A stretch of DNA of 64,000 nucleotides, from contig BFEA01000657.1 of assembly GCA_003427395.1 (NCBI GenBank), forward strand, positions 578,916-642,915. The letters run 5' to 3'. Every line of letters starts with the position of its first letter. The first letter of the stretch is position 1. The notes beneath the pieces are model-generated. The model was not told the origin of the DNA. It made no database searches and saw nothing but the letters and a program-made list of their open reading frames with translations. Below are positions 44,791 to 54,615 of the stretch, piece by piece. Made by a program: the position numbers and the translations under genes. Source of the DNA: Chara braunii (lineage: Eukaryota > Streptophyta > Charophyceae > Charales > Characeae).

Positions 44791-45457
44791 GACCTACCTC
44801 GGTGCAGGTAGAGCTGCAGCAGATTAAGGCTGCGTACTCTGACGATCTTGTTTACAGCGAACTGCAAACGGCACCTCACGAAGTCCCAAATTATTGGGTG
44901 ACTGGCGGACTACTCTTTGAAAGACCGATAGGTTTGACAGGCAAGGCATTCCAAACAATGAGATTGTCAAGAGTGCGATATTGTGGGAATGCCACGAGAC
45001 TGAGGGCCACTTCAGTTGGGAGGAAGACTAACGCTAATTGCCTCCGGTCCTACACCGGGGTCGGTATGAAGCATGATTGCATTACCTATATCCAGGGATG
45101 TCAAGTATGCCAACGGAACAGGAGTTCCAGGCAGGCCCCCCTTGGTCTATTGGGACCATTGCCTGTCCCGTCCGGTCCTGGTGACTCTGTGTCAATCAGC
45201 TTAATGGACAAAGGTCAAGAGCAGAAACGAGAAGAATCAAGTGATGGTAGTTGTAGATGGGTTTAGTAAATTTGCTGTTTTTATTCTGCTGCCCGCTGAG
45301 GCGGAGACCGACTTAGTGATTAGAGAGATTTTCAATCAGTGGGTGAAAAATTATGGGCACCCACTGACAATTGTTAGAGATAGAGACGGTTGATTCACGG
45401 GCGAGCACTGGCAACATTGATGAAAGTTCACGGGTCGAAGTTGACCATGTCATCCGG
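44791..45457 (+). pseudogene. G3 integrase, truncated before the catalytic Glu
   Basis: The Cys pair of the zinc finger (YIQGCQVCQRNRSS) and QAPLGLLGPLPVPSGPGDSV are clear at about 45090-45190. After a frameshift, VVDGFSKFAVF and TIVRDRDG (second Asp) follow. The frame reaches SKLTMSSG at 45457, then jumps directly into the 3' LTR, so NGQTE, the C-terminus and the polypurine tract are deleted. The first Asp reads as SISLMD. Confidence 0.75.
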
Positions 45458-45816
45458 GTCTGAAGGCCGAAGCGTCGTAGGTTGTTAGGTGTTGGTACTG
45501 AAGCCTCATAGGCCGGTAGGAGTCTGTCCGGTACCCGACAAGAAAAGTCCAGTCCAACAGTCCGAAATCCAGAAATTTTCAGCATGTCCCAAGAAAGTTC
45601 GGAAGCAACCGGACCGACAAAATGTTTGCAGGTTGAGATTCGTTGAGTGTGTGTGTGCGGCAGAGCCGCCGAAGACAAACACTTCTTGTATATTGATAAT
45701 AATTTTGGAGACGGCATCTTTAGGTGTGGATTGTTTCTTGGTTTGGCTTCTCACGTGTGAACTCTCATGTGGATGCTCATTGATGTATGCGAGGTGGAAG
45801 TACTTGGTTCGTTTCA
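45458..45816 (+). repeat. G3 3' LTR, 5'-truncated and internally deleted
   Basis: It matches 39095-39270 and then 39575-39718, lacking the first 85 bp and about 300 bp in the middle. It ends TTCGTTTCA. Confidence 0.75.
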
Positions 45817-46112
45817 GAATGCAAAGTACATCGCGTATGAAAACCTCCCGCAAAGTGTACGGGGGAGACAGTAGAATAATGTAAGCCCTCTAAAGCTAGC
45901 TTCCCGTGTGTATCGTACCTGGTCTTTTCTGTCCTAGCCTATCATTATGTTCGGGTTGGCTCTCCCTTCGGAGGGAAGTATTGGTGAATGGATACACTGC
46001 CCCCTTCCACTTGACCGCACAGGCATGGGAAGTGCGCTGTATTGCCTGGTCATTCTTTTTTTTTTTTTTTTTTAATAAATAAAGGGCGACAGCATTGATG
46101 TTACCAAGCCGG

Positions 46113-46450
46113 CCAGAGTTCGATCCCTGTTCTGCGGGCCACAAGCCCGCCTGCAGCCTTTTTGCTGTTTCCTGCTGCAGCCCCGTTTTGGTGCCACTCC
46201 CAAAATCCCAGTTTTGAAGTTCCGCGCGCAGGGACTTGCATACCCGGTCCCCATTTGCCACGGACAACCGGTATGTAGACCGGCCCCCCGTACCATCGGG
46301 CAACCAGTTTTCAGCTACTGTGCTTGCATTTTTGACTTGCCCCTCCGGCATTGAGATTTGAAGACTTGGACTTGAGACTCCGCTACTTTGTCTGCATCCG
46401 TCGAGTCCTTCAGTCTTGTAGAGTGAGTGAGTGTGTGTGTGTGCTGTCAC
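46113..46450 (+). repeat. Dispersed repeat R2, copy 2
   Basis: It opens with CCAGAGTTCGATCCCTG, shares TTTTTGCTGTTTC, GCATCCG and GTCTTGTAGAGTGAGTG with copy 1, and ends in (GT)n. A (CT)n tract of about 110 bp follows (46450-46560). Confidence 0.6.
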
Positions 46451-46494
46451 TCTCTCTCCCTCTCCTCTCCTTCCTCCCTCTCCTCTCCTTCCTC

Positions 46495-46562
<68 letters not shown>

Positions 46563-46580
46563 CTGTTATTATTGAGATAT

Positions 46581-46869
46581 GTTTAGAACATACTTGCGGC
46601 GTACCGACCCTGTGCGCTGCGCTGTGCTCTGCGCGGACCCGAGGTGTGCGCGCACCCAGGTGCACAGTGCGCAGTGCGCTGGGGGGTGCGCCCTGGCGGG
46701 CGCAGGTGCACGGGGTGCGCACACCATTTACTTTATTTTTTTAATTTTAGGGGGAGAGAGAGAGAGAGAGAGGTCTCCAATGTCGCATCTGGCCTCCTGG
46801 TACTTCCATCGAAACGACGAGCAAATCGAGTGAAGCTACCGCTGCAACATGGAAATATACACCGCCACA

Positions 46870-46943
<74 letters not shown>

Positions 46944-47959
46944 CCGTGTGAGAGAGAAGAAACCGTGTGCTGACACTATCGGACCGAAGAAACCGCCCTT
47001 ATCAACGGGCAACATGAATCCGGAAGCGGGGCGACATGCACAAAGGACAAAAAATATGGCGGTGTATCTTTCCATGTTTTGGCGGAAGATTCACTCATAC
47101 GTTGGGTGGTGGAGAACGAAGGGCCGATGAATCTGGTAAGCACGTAACGTATTGTAAGCTTTTTTTTTTTTCTGGAGAATCTCTGAACAAATGAGACTGA
47201 ATCCTCCGCCTGAACATGGAAAGATACATTGCCATATATGGGCCTCGCTGCACTACTCTGGAAATCTGCAAAACGAGAGTGAATCTTGCGTTAGAATATG
47301 GAAAGATACACCGCCAATATTTTTGTCTTTTGTGCATGTTGAGAGTAGTGCAGCGAGGCCCTTTGTCTTGTTGTGCACGTCGAGAGTTGTGCAGTGAGCC
47401 CGTTGGTGAACATTACAGTTGAGGTTCTGACAGGTTGGACGTGCCGGGCTGTTCTTCCTTCACTCGTGCAAAGAGCTGTTCTTCCTTTACGGTTTTTTCC
47501 TTTCATTAAAAAAAAAAAATCCAGGAAAAACGGCTGCCAGTTCCGTCGTTTTCTACTTCAGAAGTAATACGAAGAGAACGTTTTGAGAGATCGCGACCCT
47601 CTTCATGACTGAATCTGGCCTGCAAGAACCCTACCATACAGACTCCAAGTACCGTTGAGGTTCTGACAGGTTGGACGTGCCGGGCACTCGTGCAAAGAAA
47701 TTCTGATGTTCTTCCTTTAAAAAAAAAATTCAGCTCCGGGGCCCCGCGCGGCCTCAACTTGTTGTTGTTGTTTTTTTTTGTTACTTGACGCAACATCCCA
47801 CTTGAGCCTACAACACCCCTCCCCAACTTTTTTTTTTTTTGGCCGACCCCTTATTTTCGGGGTGCGCCGCACCCCGTGCGTGCGCGTCGTGCGCGGTGCG
47901 CGGTGCGGCGCACGTGCGGGATGCCGCGCACCTCGATGCGCCGCAAGTATGGTTTAGAA
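46581..47959. mobile_element. hAT-like non-autonomous element H2 (1363 bp)
   Basis: Inverted ends CATACTTGCGGCG (46589-46601) and CGCCGCAAGTATG (47939-47951) are perfect. The 8-bp direct repeat GTTTAGAA flanks them (46581-46588 and 47952-47959). GTGCGC-rich subterminal arrays lie at both ends (46605-46725, 47860-47938). There is no transposase. The interior holds (GT)n and (GA)n tracts and M2 MITE pieces. Confidence 0.88.
47240..47361. mobile_element. MITE hairpin M2, copy 3
   Basis: The 20-bp inverted ends GGGCCTCGCTGCACTACTCT are perfect. The core contains ATATGGAAAGATACACCGCC, the reverse of the shared M2 core. Partial copies lie beside it (47036-47105, 47190-47239). Confidence 0.75.
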
Positions 47960-47984
47960 TTGTGGTACTTCACTCATCTGCTTC

Positions 47985-48058
47985 CAGCATTGTTCAAACT
48001 TAGGTCTTTATGTCAACAGTTCAGGAGGTGTACCAACTGAGCTAGTCCAGTTGGTTTC
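47985..48058 (-). repeat. tRNA-derived sequence (SINE head or tRNA pseudogene)
   Basis: The minus strand reads CCAACTGGACTAGCTCAGTTGG, split as CCAACTGGAC then TAGCTCAGTTGG (a good A box), followed by TACACCTCCTGAACTGTTGA, CATAAAGACC, and AGTTTGAAC (a B-box-like element) at tRNA spacing. Acceptor and anticodon stems do not close, so it is not a working tRNA. Confidence 0.6.
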
Positions 48059-48319
48059 TTGCATGGTCATTCTGTTTTTTGTTACACCCATTTCCGTTTT
48101 GGTTCAGGCGCTCATGCATCCTTGTTTCGATGATAAGTAGCCCAGAGCTTACCCAGCTCTGGACAGCCTTTTTCTTCTGAAGCATGGTTGCGCAAAAGAA
48201 TTTATCGTTCTGTTTTCTGTTGTGTTTCCATTATTGTTTTGGATAAAGTGTCCCTCCTTCAATCCGCAGAGTATTGATTTGACGATCACAGATCCACTTG
48301 TTCTGTTTAAATGCCACAG

Positions 48320-48437
48320 GCCCTGCTGTGGGAGAGATAGCAGTCGCCGCAGAGCTTTACGAGGAGGCTTTTGCGATTTACAAGAAGTTTTCACACAATG
48401 TGCTTGCTGTGAATGTCTTACTCGACAACATTGGGAG
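48320..48437 (+). CDS. CHC: Clathrin heavy chain, internal exon b
   Basis: The 118-bp exon continues PAVGEIAVAAELYEEAFAIY then NVLAVNVLLDNIG. Its acceptor is ccacag and donor gttagt, joining phase 1 to phase 2. The intron before it is 13.1 kb and contains G3, the U6 retrocopy and two hAT-like elements. The helical-leg sequence is open and in frame with exons a and c, supporting a functional gene. Confidence 0.92.
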
Positions 48438-49011
48438 GTTAGTTCATCTCATCCTCTACCCCTACATGTGTTCTTCTCTGACATGGTCTCCTTGCCCTTA
48501 TGGATCTGTATGATGCTCCTAGAGGTCGTCGTGAACATGCCTTGGCCGATTCCCCGTTTATTTGGTTATTTGTTGAGCTGAAGGCAGGCTATTTTGTGTA
48601 ATCATAGGGGCCAATCAGACAGGCACCTGCTTCACTGTGTTGGGAACTGGCTTTGAGAGCAGATCACATGAATGTGCCTGATTGTTGCTCATGCATCTGG
48701 TGGTGCATTTCTGGTCTGGCACAACCTTGTGAAGTACATAATTCGAATGAGATCAGGTATAAGACACAGAGATAAAGGGATTGTATTTCCCAAAGATTCC
48801 TATCAACTGCAATTGATTCACAGGCTTCATAGCATGTACTTGTTGCCGGAATGGGATTGGCTAAACTACATGCAAGCCGTGTAATTATTGTCTCACCAGA
48901 CATCAGCATGGATCTGACGGTCAAACTGTGGCCTTGGTATGTATGGTGCAAAGTTCTTACGAAAGGAGCTCGCCAGGAAGTTAAAAAGTGGATGTGGTCT
49001 ATGTCTATTGA
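48438..49011. other. Clathrin intron, no feature seen
   Basis: This is intron between exon b and element H3. No exon similarity or bounded repeat was found. Confidence 0.4.
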
Positions 49012-50430
49012 ATAGCAAGCTAGGCTGGGCCGTCGCCTGGCCAGGGACGCCCGGGCCAGCTGGGCCGGTGGGGATCGCCCGGCAAAACCAGGCGGGTCAA
49101 AAAAGAGGGAAGGAAAAAAGAAACTGACTTCAGGCTAGGACTGTGCTCGGCCCGAGCAGTCAGAATCCTGCCTTACCTTCCATTTTGGTGGTGGGTCGCC
49201 CAGGAGTGTTTGGGGGGGTATAAAGTTACTCTAGAGTCTAAACTGAAAGGGTTTTCACCTTTTGCAGTAACAGACGCTGATCCCAGGGCTCGATCCCTAG
49301 ACTTCACCCTACCCATGTACAGTATCTGTGTAGTCCCCGAGAGTTGAACCTGTGACCTGTGTATTCGTAGACAGTTGGTAGGTCTGTCGTAGGTCCATAG
49401 GCAGCAGGGGTTCGATCTGTAGATCTATAGAGTAGAAGTCTTGGCGAGTTCCAGAAGTCTAGCTGTAGTCCTTCTAGAAGGTCGGCAAGTGGGCAAGTGG
49501 TCAAGTGGCGAGTCAAGTGGTGGACTATACTGCAGTGCAATCACAGTATGACTACGGTAGGATAGCAGCAAGTCCACGGTCAGTCGACAGTAAGGTCCAG
49601 TCAGTCCCAGTCCGGTCCAGCAAGTACCACGGGGGACTGTGAACACCATGGGCCGATGGCAAGGGGCAGACCAACGAGTTTCCGAAGTATAAATCAAGAG
49701 GCAGCGCCCAGCCTTTCATTGATTCCTGCGTGAGCCATGCGGAAGCGCTGCCACAGCGACTTGTGCAAGGAGGTCTGCAGTGAGCCCGGAGGACACAGTG
49801 GGTGAGAGAGGAGGAGTTAGCATAGCGATAGGGTAGAGGCAGCCATAGCTGCCATAGCTGTAGCTTAGTGTGAAGTGTGTGTGTGTATGTGTGAGTGTTC
49901 AGAGAGACACCTGTGGGATATCCAGGGTGATCCGGAGTGTGTGAACAGTGAGTTGTTTGGGCGCTGAGTCGCCATAGCCAGTTGAAAGTGAACTCGTATC
50001 TGGATGCCATATCTTTGAGTTTTGAGTGGCCGCATGTCGCCAGTTTGCTGAGCTGCTGTTTACATGCATGAAAAGTGTGAATGAGACCGAGTCTGATTGC
50101 AAAACAGTGACTAGGGGGATTTAAAAGGGTATATCTTACCTCATTTCTCCTCATTTACTTTTATCTTAAAATTAATGAGGAATTTGGAGGGGACCCTCGG
50201 CCAAAACTTGCTTGTACTGCAATTTTATACAACATATATTTTTTCGAGATTTTTTTTGAGTTTTTCTAAAAATTTTTATTTTTTTCAATATTGTGCGCTG
50301 AGGCTGCCGGGGCCCCTGCCCGGCCACTGCCCGGCCCAGGCCACCCGTTAACCACTTGTGGGCCGCCCGGGAGGGTACCTAGGCGACCTTCCCCCAGCCG
50401 GGCCGCCTGGGGACCAGCCTAGATAGCAAG
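49012..50430. mobile_element. hAT-like non-autonomous element H3 (1403 bp)
   Basis: Inverted ends CTAGGCTGG (49020-49028) and CCAGCCTAG (50414-50422) are flanked by the 8-bp repeat ATAGCAAG (49012-49019 and 50423-50430). GGCC/CCCGGCC-rich subterminal arrays lie at both ends. Copy R1 (49262-49910) sits inside. No transposase is present. Confidence 0.85.
49262..49910 (+). repeat. LTR-like dispersed repeat R1, plus copy
   Basis: It matches the reverse strand of 1-640. It opens at GATCCCAGGGCTCGATCCCTAG (49275 onward), has TATA-like GTATAAATCAAGAGGC at 49687-49702, and ends after a (GT)n run (49873-49895). Confidence 0.55.
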
Positions 50431-50477
50431 GTGTTTCTGAGTCTTCTGCTGGCATGTGTTTGATTGTGTTGTTGTTG

Positions 50478-50502
50478 CCCCCCCCCCCCCCCCCCCCCCC
50501 CC
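50478..50502 (+). repeat. Poly(C) tract, 25 bp
   Basis: There are twenty-five C bases followed by AAAAAAA. Length in the genome may differ because of sequencing limits. Confidence 0.9.
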
Positions 50503-50630
50503 AAAAAAACCCCAAGCACTGAATGTGCTTTTGATTTTGCCACACGAGTTGGCTAGACAATAGTAGGATTCTCTATGGGGACTAGGAAGGCAGTTTCTAA
50601 TTTGACTGGTGAAATGTGCTTGTTGTGCAG

Positions 50631-50802
50631 TATTGAACGTGCCGTCGATTTTGCCACACGAGTCGAAGAGAGCGAAGTGTGGACCCAGGTTGGGAAGGCC
50701 CAACTCCGAGAAGGAAGAATAGGGGACGCCATTGATTCTTTCATTCGTGCCAATGATGTGTCACTCTACAGTGAAGTCATCATGGCAGCAGAGCTTGCGG
50801 AG
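50631..50802 (+). CDS. CHC: Clathrin heavy chain, internal exon c
   Basis: The exon (acceptor tgtgcag, donor gtattt, phase 2 to 0) encodes SIERAVDFATRVEESEVW, then KAQLREGRIGDAIDSFIRAN and MAAELAE. IERAVDFA and KAQLREG are signature clathrin leg words. The residues fall at or near the light-chain-binding part of the leg (family knowledge). The preceding intron is 2.2 kb and carries a hAT-like element. Confidence 0.92.
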
Positions 50803-50933
50803 GTATTTCCCAATATGGAGAGTTGCTCATCCGTGCATCCACCTGAACCCTCAAATAATTTTTATTTGACACCGTTCAGTGGTACTGCAGAGCGCATGAC
50901 CATTCCAGCCTGCCAAGTAGGATGTTGAAAACT

Positions 50934-51121
50934 TTAAACCACCAGCACCTTGCCCAGCTTTGAAGTGGAGCCTGAAAATGCTGTGCGCGCCAAAAGAAAA
51001 CCAAACCGGCGTGGGCCTCACTGCCAGCCATTTTGGCCCAGTATCCCGACCCCCAAAAGTTGTGGGCAGTATACTAGCCGCATATTTGTTTTTCAAGCTG
51101 GATGAAGTACTGGTGGTTTAA
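50934..51121. mobile_element. MITE of the M1 family (180 bp, TTAA-flanked)
   Basis: ACCACCAGCACCTTGCCCAG (50938) and CTGGATGAAGTACTGGTGGT (to 51117) are imperfect inverted ends, each bordered by TTAA. It lies in the 1.6-kb clathrin intron. Confidence 0.75.
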
Positions 51122-52366
51122 ATGGACAATATTGACAACATTCACCGGTGTTTAGTCCTATTTGCGCCCTAGACCAATTGTCGGAACTAGTCCTAGAGCT
51201 TGGACTCTTTCCAAGGTGCTCCATTGTTTACGGGCTAATCCCCAAGGCTAAGTCATGTCAGCTGAAGCTTTCAATTATTGCCAAACTACATCTTTATGTC
51301 TCTACACACCCTATTTGTGAGTGCATCCCTCATTCTATTATTTGCTGTTATGTTTGTTGGTATTTACAAGTGCTATATGTCCTTCCAGATCTACCTCTTT
51401 AGTTTGCTGTTGTGTTTGTGGGTATTACTATTATATCCCTTCAGACCTATCCTCACTGCTATTGCACAGCATCACCATCACCAGATTAAGTATCCATCCA
51501 GATGTATGCATCACCATACAGCAATGGATTCCTGTATGGGGAATATTTGATGGTGATCTCTGTTGCCAACAACTGAGCAGCATTTCAACTGTACTACATG
51601 TCGTTTCTTGAAAAAAAACGCCGGTGAACAACTCCTGGCCTTCATATTGCTTCACTGCCACAGGCTCAGTGGATGGTTTTGTGCCCTCGTGAAGATACCA
51701 GGCAACATTCTTTCTCCCAGGTCAGAGCATCCAAGGCTCACAGAATTAGATGATGCTGTAATAATCATTGTCAGCTTACTGGTCATCTGTTTTTCGAACT
51801 CACCCCATCGAGAATATGCAGATCATGCGCCTGGGAAGATGTCCTGCCCAGACGTGTTGATGTTGTTCAGCCGTCTCTCGTGAACATTGTCTCCATGGGT
51901 GATTGAGGCAGCGTTTAGTGTAAGTTGGGTATAACAGGACTGCCTGGGATTTATCTGACTTCAGTTACACCCAGTTGCACTCTAAGAAGTTTAAGAGTGA
52001 GAGATTTGGGCTACAGAGCACGGAAAAGTTGCACAAAGCGCTTCACGGCTGGGTTGCAGTGACTGCAGCAACGCACACTCAAAGGGACGCGGTGCGTGGA
52101 TTTCGGGCTGCGCCTTCCTTTTGCCATGTGCCTTCAACACGGTTTGTTTCATCCTCATCGATTTGTTTCTTGTTTGTTAGATTCATCGTCGTCGACTTTT
52201 TTCTTGTTTGTTAGAAGCTTTGGTTCAATGTGTTGAAGTTTGTGTAGAGAGGCCTGATCTGGTGAAACATGATTCATCTCGTTCTTGGATATTTTCAGCT
52301 CCTCCCGTCCTTTTTCTATTAACCTAACTAACTAAAGAATAACCTCTTTCTGTGTGTTGAGAACAG
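51122..52366. other. Clathrin intron remainder, no feature seen
   Basis: No exon, RNA or bounded repeat was found between the MITE and exon d. Pyrimidine enrichment is present before the acceptor. Confidence 0.5.
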
Positions 52367-52636
52367 GCATTTGAAGAGCTGGTCAAATATCTCATCATGG
52401 TGCGAAAGACCGTGAAGGAGTCAAGGGTGGACGGTGAGCTTCTTTATGCATATGCGAAAATCAATAAGCTGGAACAAATGGAGGCATTCCTTGAGGAGCC
52501 CAACGTAGCAAACCTTCAGGCCGTGGGAGATCGTTGCTTTGATGAAGCACTTTATGAAGCCGCAAAAGTCATCTTCACTCGTATATCCAATTGGCAAAGA
52601 CTGGCGTCGACTCTCCTCAAACTCAAGCAATTCCAG
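52367..52636 (+). CDS. CHC: Clathrin heavy chain, internal exon d
   Basis: Ninety codons in phase 0 encode [56 protein letters not shown], and finally [12 protein letters not shown]. The acceptor is gaacag and donor gtacac. The [15 protein letters not shown] block is diagnostic. The preceding intron is 1.6 kb and holds a 180-bp MITE. Confidence 0.93.
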
Positions 52637-53361
52637 GTACACATTCCGACTGCAATGCCACCGCATTCACCTGTCCTCCTTGACAAATCCGGCCTCGTGG
52701 ACTAAATTAGCTGCATTAAACCATTGTTATCCCCCATCACCTGTGGCCATGTGCATCGGGGATCAGGTTGCCCCAGTAGCCCCAGCGTGGAGGCCTGTGG
52801 CAGCCCCCATTGAGAAAAAACTGTGGTGGACAGCATCCGACTCTAGATTGCAAATCACAACAGCAGGAGAAGCATGCACAAAATGGGGGGGGCACTATAG
52901 GGGATGCCTTTATCACCCTGAATAGTACTGGCTCTCCCGCAGTTCCCATTTAGAAAAGAAGAAACGAAAAAAAAATTGCAACAGCAGGAGCCCATACTTG
53001 AACAAGAAAGGCCATATTTTGCTACTCTGGCCAATTTTTGGTGCCAAGTCACGCTAGTGAAAAATGCAGATGAAAAAAAAAAACGCAGATGAAAGATATG
53101 GGTTTGGAAAAAATCATGGTCTAAGCGCCGTGTAGTGGAAAAGCACGTTCATCATCTCTCACATTCTTGTCCTTGGAACATCAAATTCAGCATGCAACCC
53201 CATCCCCACCTGAGTAGGGACAACACATTCAGCACAGAACTATTTTCCTACCTGATTATGTGTCATCCTTGGCCATTTCGGGAGTTGGGGGAGTCAATGT
53301 GTGTAGCATGGCATGGAAAGGGAACCTCCATTATGAAACCACTTTCTACCTGAGTATGCTG
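52637..53361. other. Clathrin intron, no clear feature
   Basis: TTAAACCATTG at 52712 resembles an M1 end, but no partner was found. The rest is short A-runs and unrelated sequence. Confidence 0.4.
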
Positions 53362-53450
53362 TTAAACCACCATTACACCCAGGGCTGTTTCCCCAAACCG
53401 GCGCGGCGACGTGCCCCCTGCGCGCCGAAATTTTCCGAAGCACCAACGCG

Positions 53451-53489
<39 letters not shown>

Positions 53490-53520
53490 GCTGGCAGCTG
53501 CAGCCATTTCGGCGTGCTAG
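53362..53520 (+). mobile_element. M1-related fragment with 35-bp poly(T)
   Basis: TTAAACCACCATTACACCCAG starts at 53362 (shown as TTAA plus ACCACCATTA). CAAACCGGCG and GCAGCCATTTCGGC resemble parts of the 50938 MITE. A T35 tract (53454-53488) interrupts it, and no right end was found. Confidence 0.45.
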
Positions 53521-53611
53521 AATAGTCGTGAGACACGTGTTCAAGCACCGTGCACGCAGGGCGCACAGCAAGAGAGCGGCCTAGTAGTCAGCCAATTCGC
53601 AGACTTAAACG

Positions 53612-53937
53612 GCCAGGCATCACACGATCCTATTAGTGAGTCTTATTCAGACGTATCAGTACCTGATTCACAACCACATTCATGCACTTCATTCAGATAA
53701 CACACTTGTTCACAAAACCATCAGCTCTGCTCATGACGACCACGCACCATGACTTCATTCACAGAGACCTGACAGCCAGGCATCACATGATCCTATTAGT
53801 GAGATTTATTCAGACGTATTAGTACCTGATTCTCAACCACATTCATGCACTTCATTCAGATAACACGCTTGTTCACAAAACCATCAGCTCTGCTCATGAC
53901 GACCGCACACCATGACTTCATTCACAGAGACCTGACA
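53612..53937. repeat. 163-bp tandem duplication
   Basis: 53612-53774 and 53775-53937 are about 95% alike. They lie just beyond the 3' end of the minus-strand Penelope-like element. Confidence 0.85.
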
Positions 53938-54063
53938 TAGTAGACACTCTCACACAGGAATAGGAACAAAATCAGAAATTCCTTTCAAAGTACTCGAGAG
54001 ATATGTCGGTGAAACTCACAGGTGATGCTCAAGCAGCGTCCTGCTCTCACATCCTGGCATGAA

Positions 54064-54110
54064 CACCCAACGCGTTTCTACTGCTGCCAGTCACAGCGTC
54101 ATCAGGGGCT
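54064..54110 (-). ncRNA. Hammerhead-ribozyme-like motif of the Penelope element
   Basis: The minus strand reads CTGATGA (54105-54099), a stem II candidate CGCTG...CAGC (with a bulge), then GAAA (54078-54075), ACGCGT and T. GCCC before CTGATGA pairs with GGGT after the T, giving stem I. The stem III region is the palindrome AACGCGTT, which would need dimerisation, a known trait of short-stem hammerheads in Penelope elements. Two or three extra bases (TA) before GAAA make stem II imperfect, so activity is doubtful. Confidence 0.5.
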
Positions 54111-54240
54111 ACTACTCGAAAGGTAAGAAATCCTACGCCTGTGTCTACCTTAAGTACTCTGTGTCTACACCTATTCCTCTCACTCCCTATGCTCACGAAA
54201 CACATCATCCCCGCCAACTGCTCCTGACACTTCGAAAATT

Positions 54241-54615
54241 TTAAAAAAAAATTGAGCACACACCCGCCACACCTTCGTCCATCGTTTCCCTGTCGGCTGC
54301 GCTTTTTTTCGGAATACGCAAGTACCCCGCTCCGTACGCGCGTGGACTGCGTTTTCCTCCTGCCACTCGCTTTTTTCCGTTCACGAAATCAAACGTCTTG
54401 ACAGTGAACACCCGCCGTACGCTTGTCCACGGCGCCCATCTTTCCCTCGGTCCCCCTTTTTTGAAAAACCGCAAGTTCGCCGCGTCACACGTGTAACCCT
54501 TACGATAGCCTTGGTTCGTAAAAACGTGGTCAGCTCCGAAAACCCCTTCTATCCACGTCACCCCCTTGGAATCTCTTCCAGTTATTCTTGCTTCCTGACT
54601 GTTACCGCTCGCCAA
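54241..54615 (-). pseudogene. Penelope element C-terminal frame
   Basis: A 124-codon frame follows the RT thumb, rich in Lys and Arg (RRVFTVKTFDFVNGKKRVAG). It has no recognised domain. It may be the RT C-terminus in a shifted frame. Confidence 0.4.

Larger units (their letters stand above)
39010..45816 (+). mobile_element. G3: deletion-derived Ty3/gypsy element in the clathrin intron
   Basis: The 5' LTR (39010-39718), an initiator-Met PBS (39721), gag (40640-42990), partial RT, RNase H, a truncated integrase and a partial 3' LTR (45458-45816) occur in + order. Insertions (R2 at 40.96 kb, M1 at 43.03 kb, U6 at 44.06 kb), a palindromic rearrangement and deletions have broken it. It is co-oriented with the clathrin gene and makes up half of its largest intron. 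Confidence 0.8.

Noticed and set aside
39010-45816. Target duplication for G3
   Set aside because: No convincing 4-5-bp match was found at the two LTR borders; the 5' border is uncertain and the 3' LTR is rearranged.
47985-48058. Functional tRNA gene
   Set aside because: A and B boxes are present, but the acceptor and anticodon stems do not pair and the T loop is altered.
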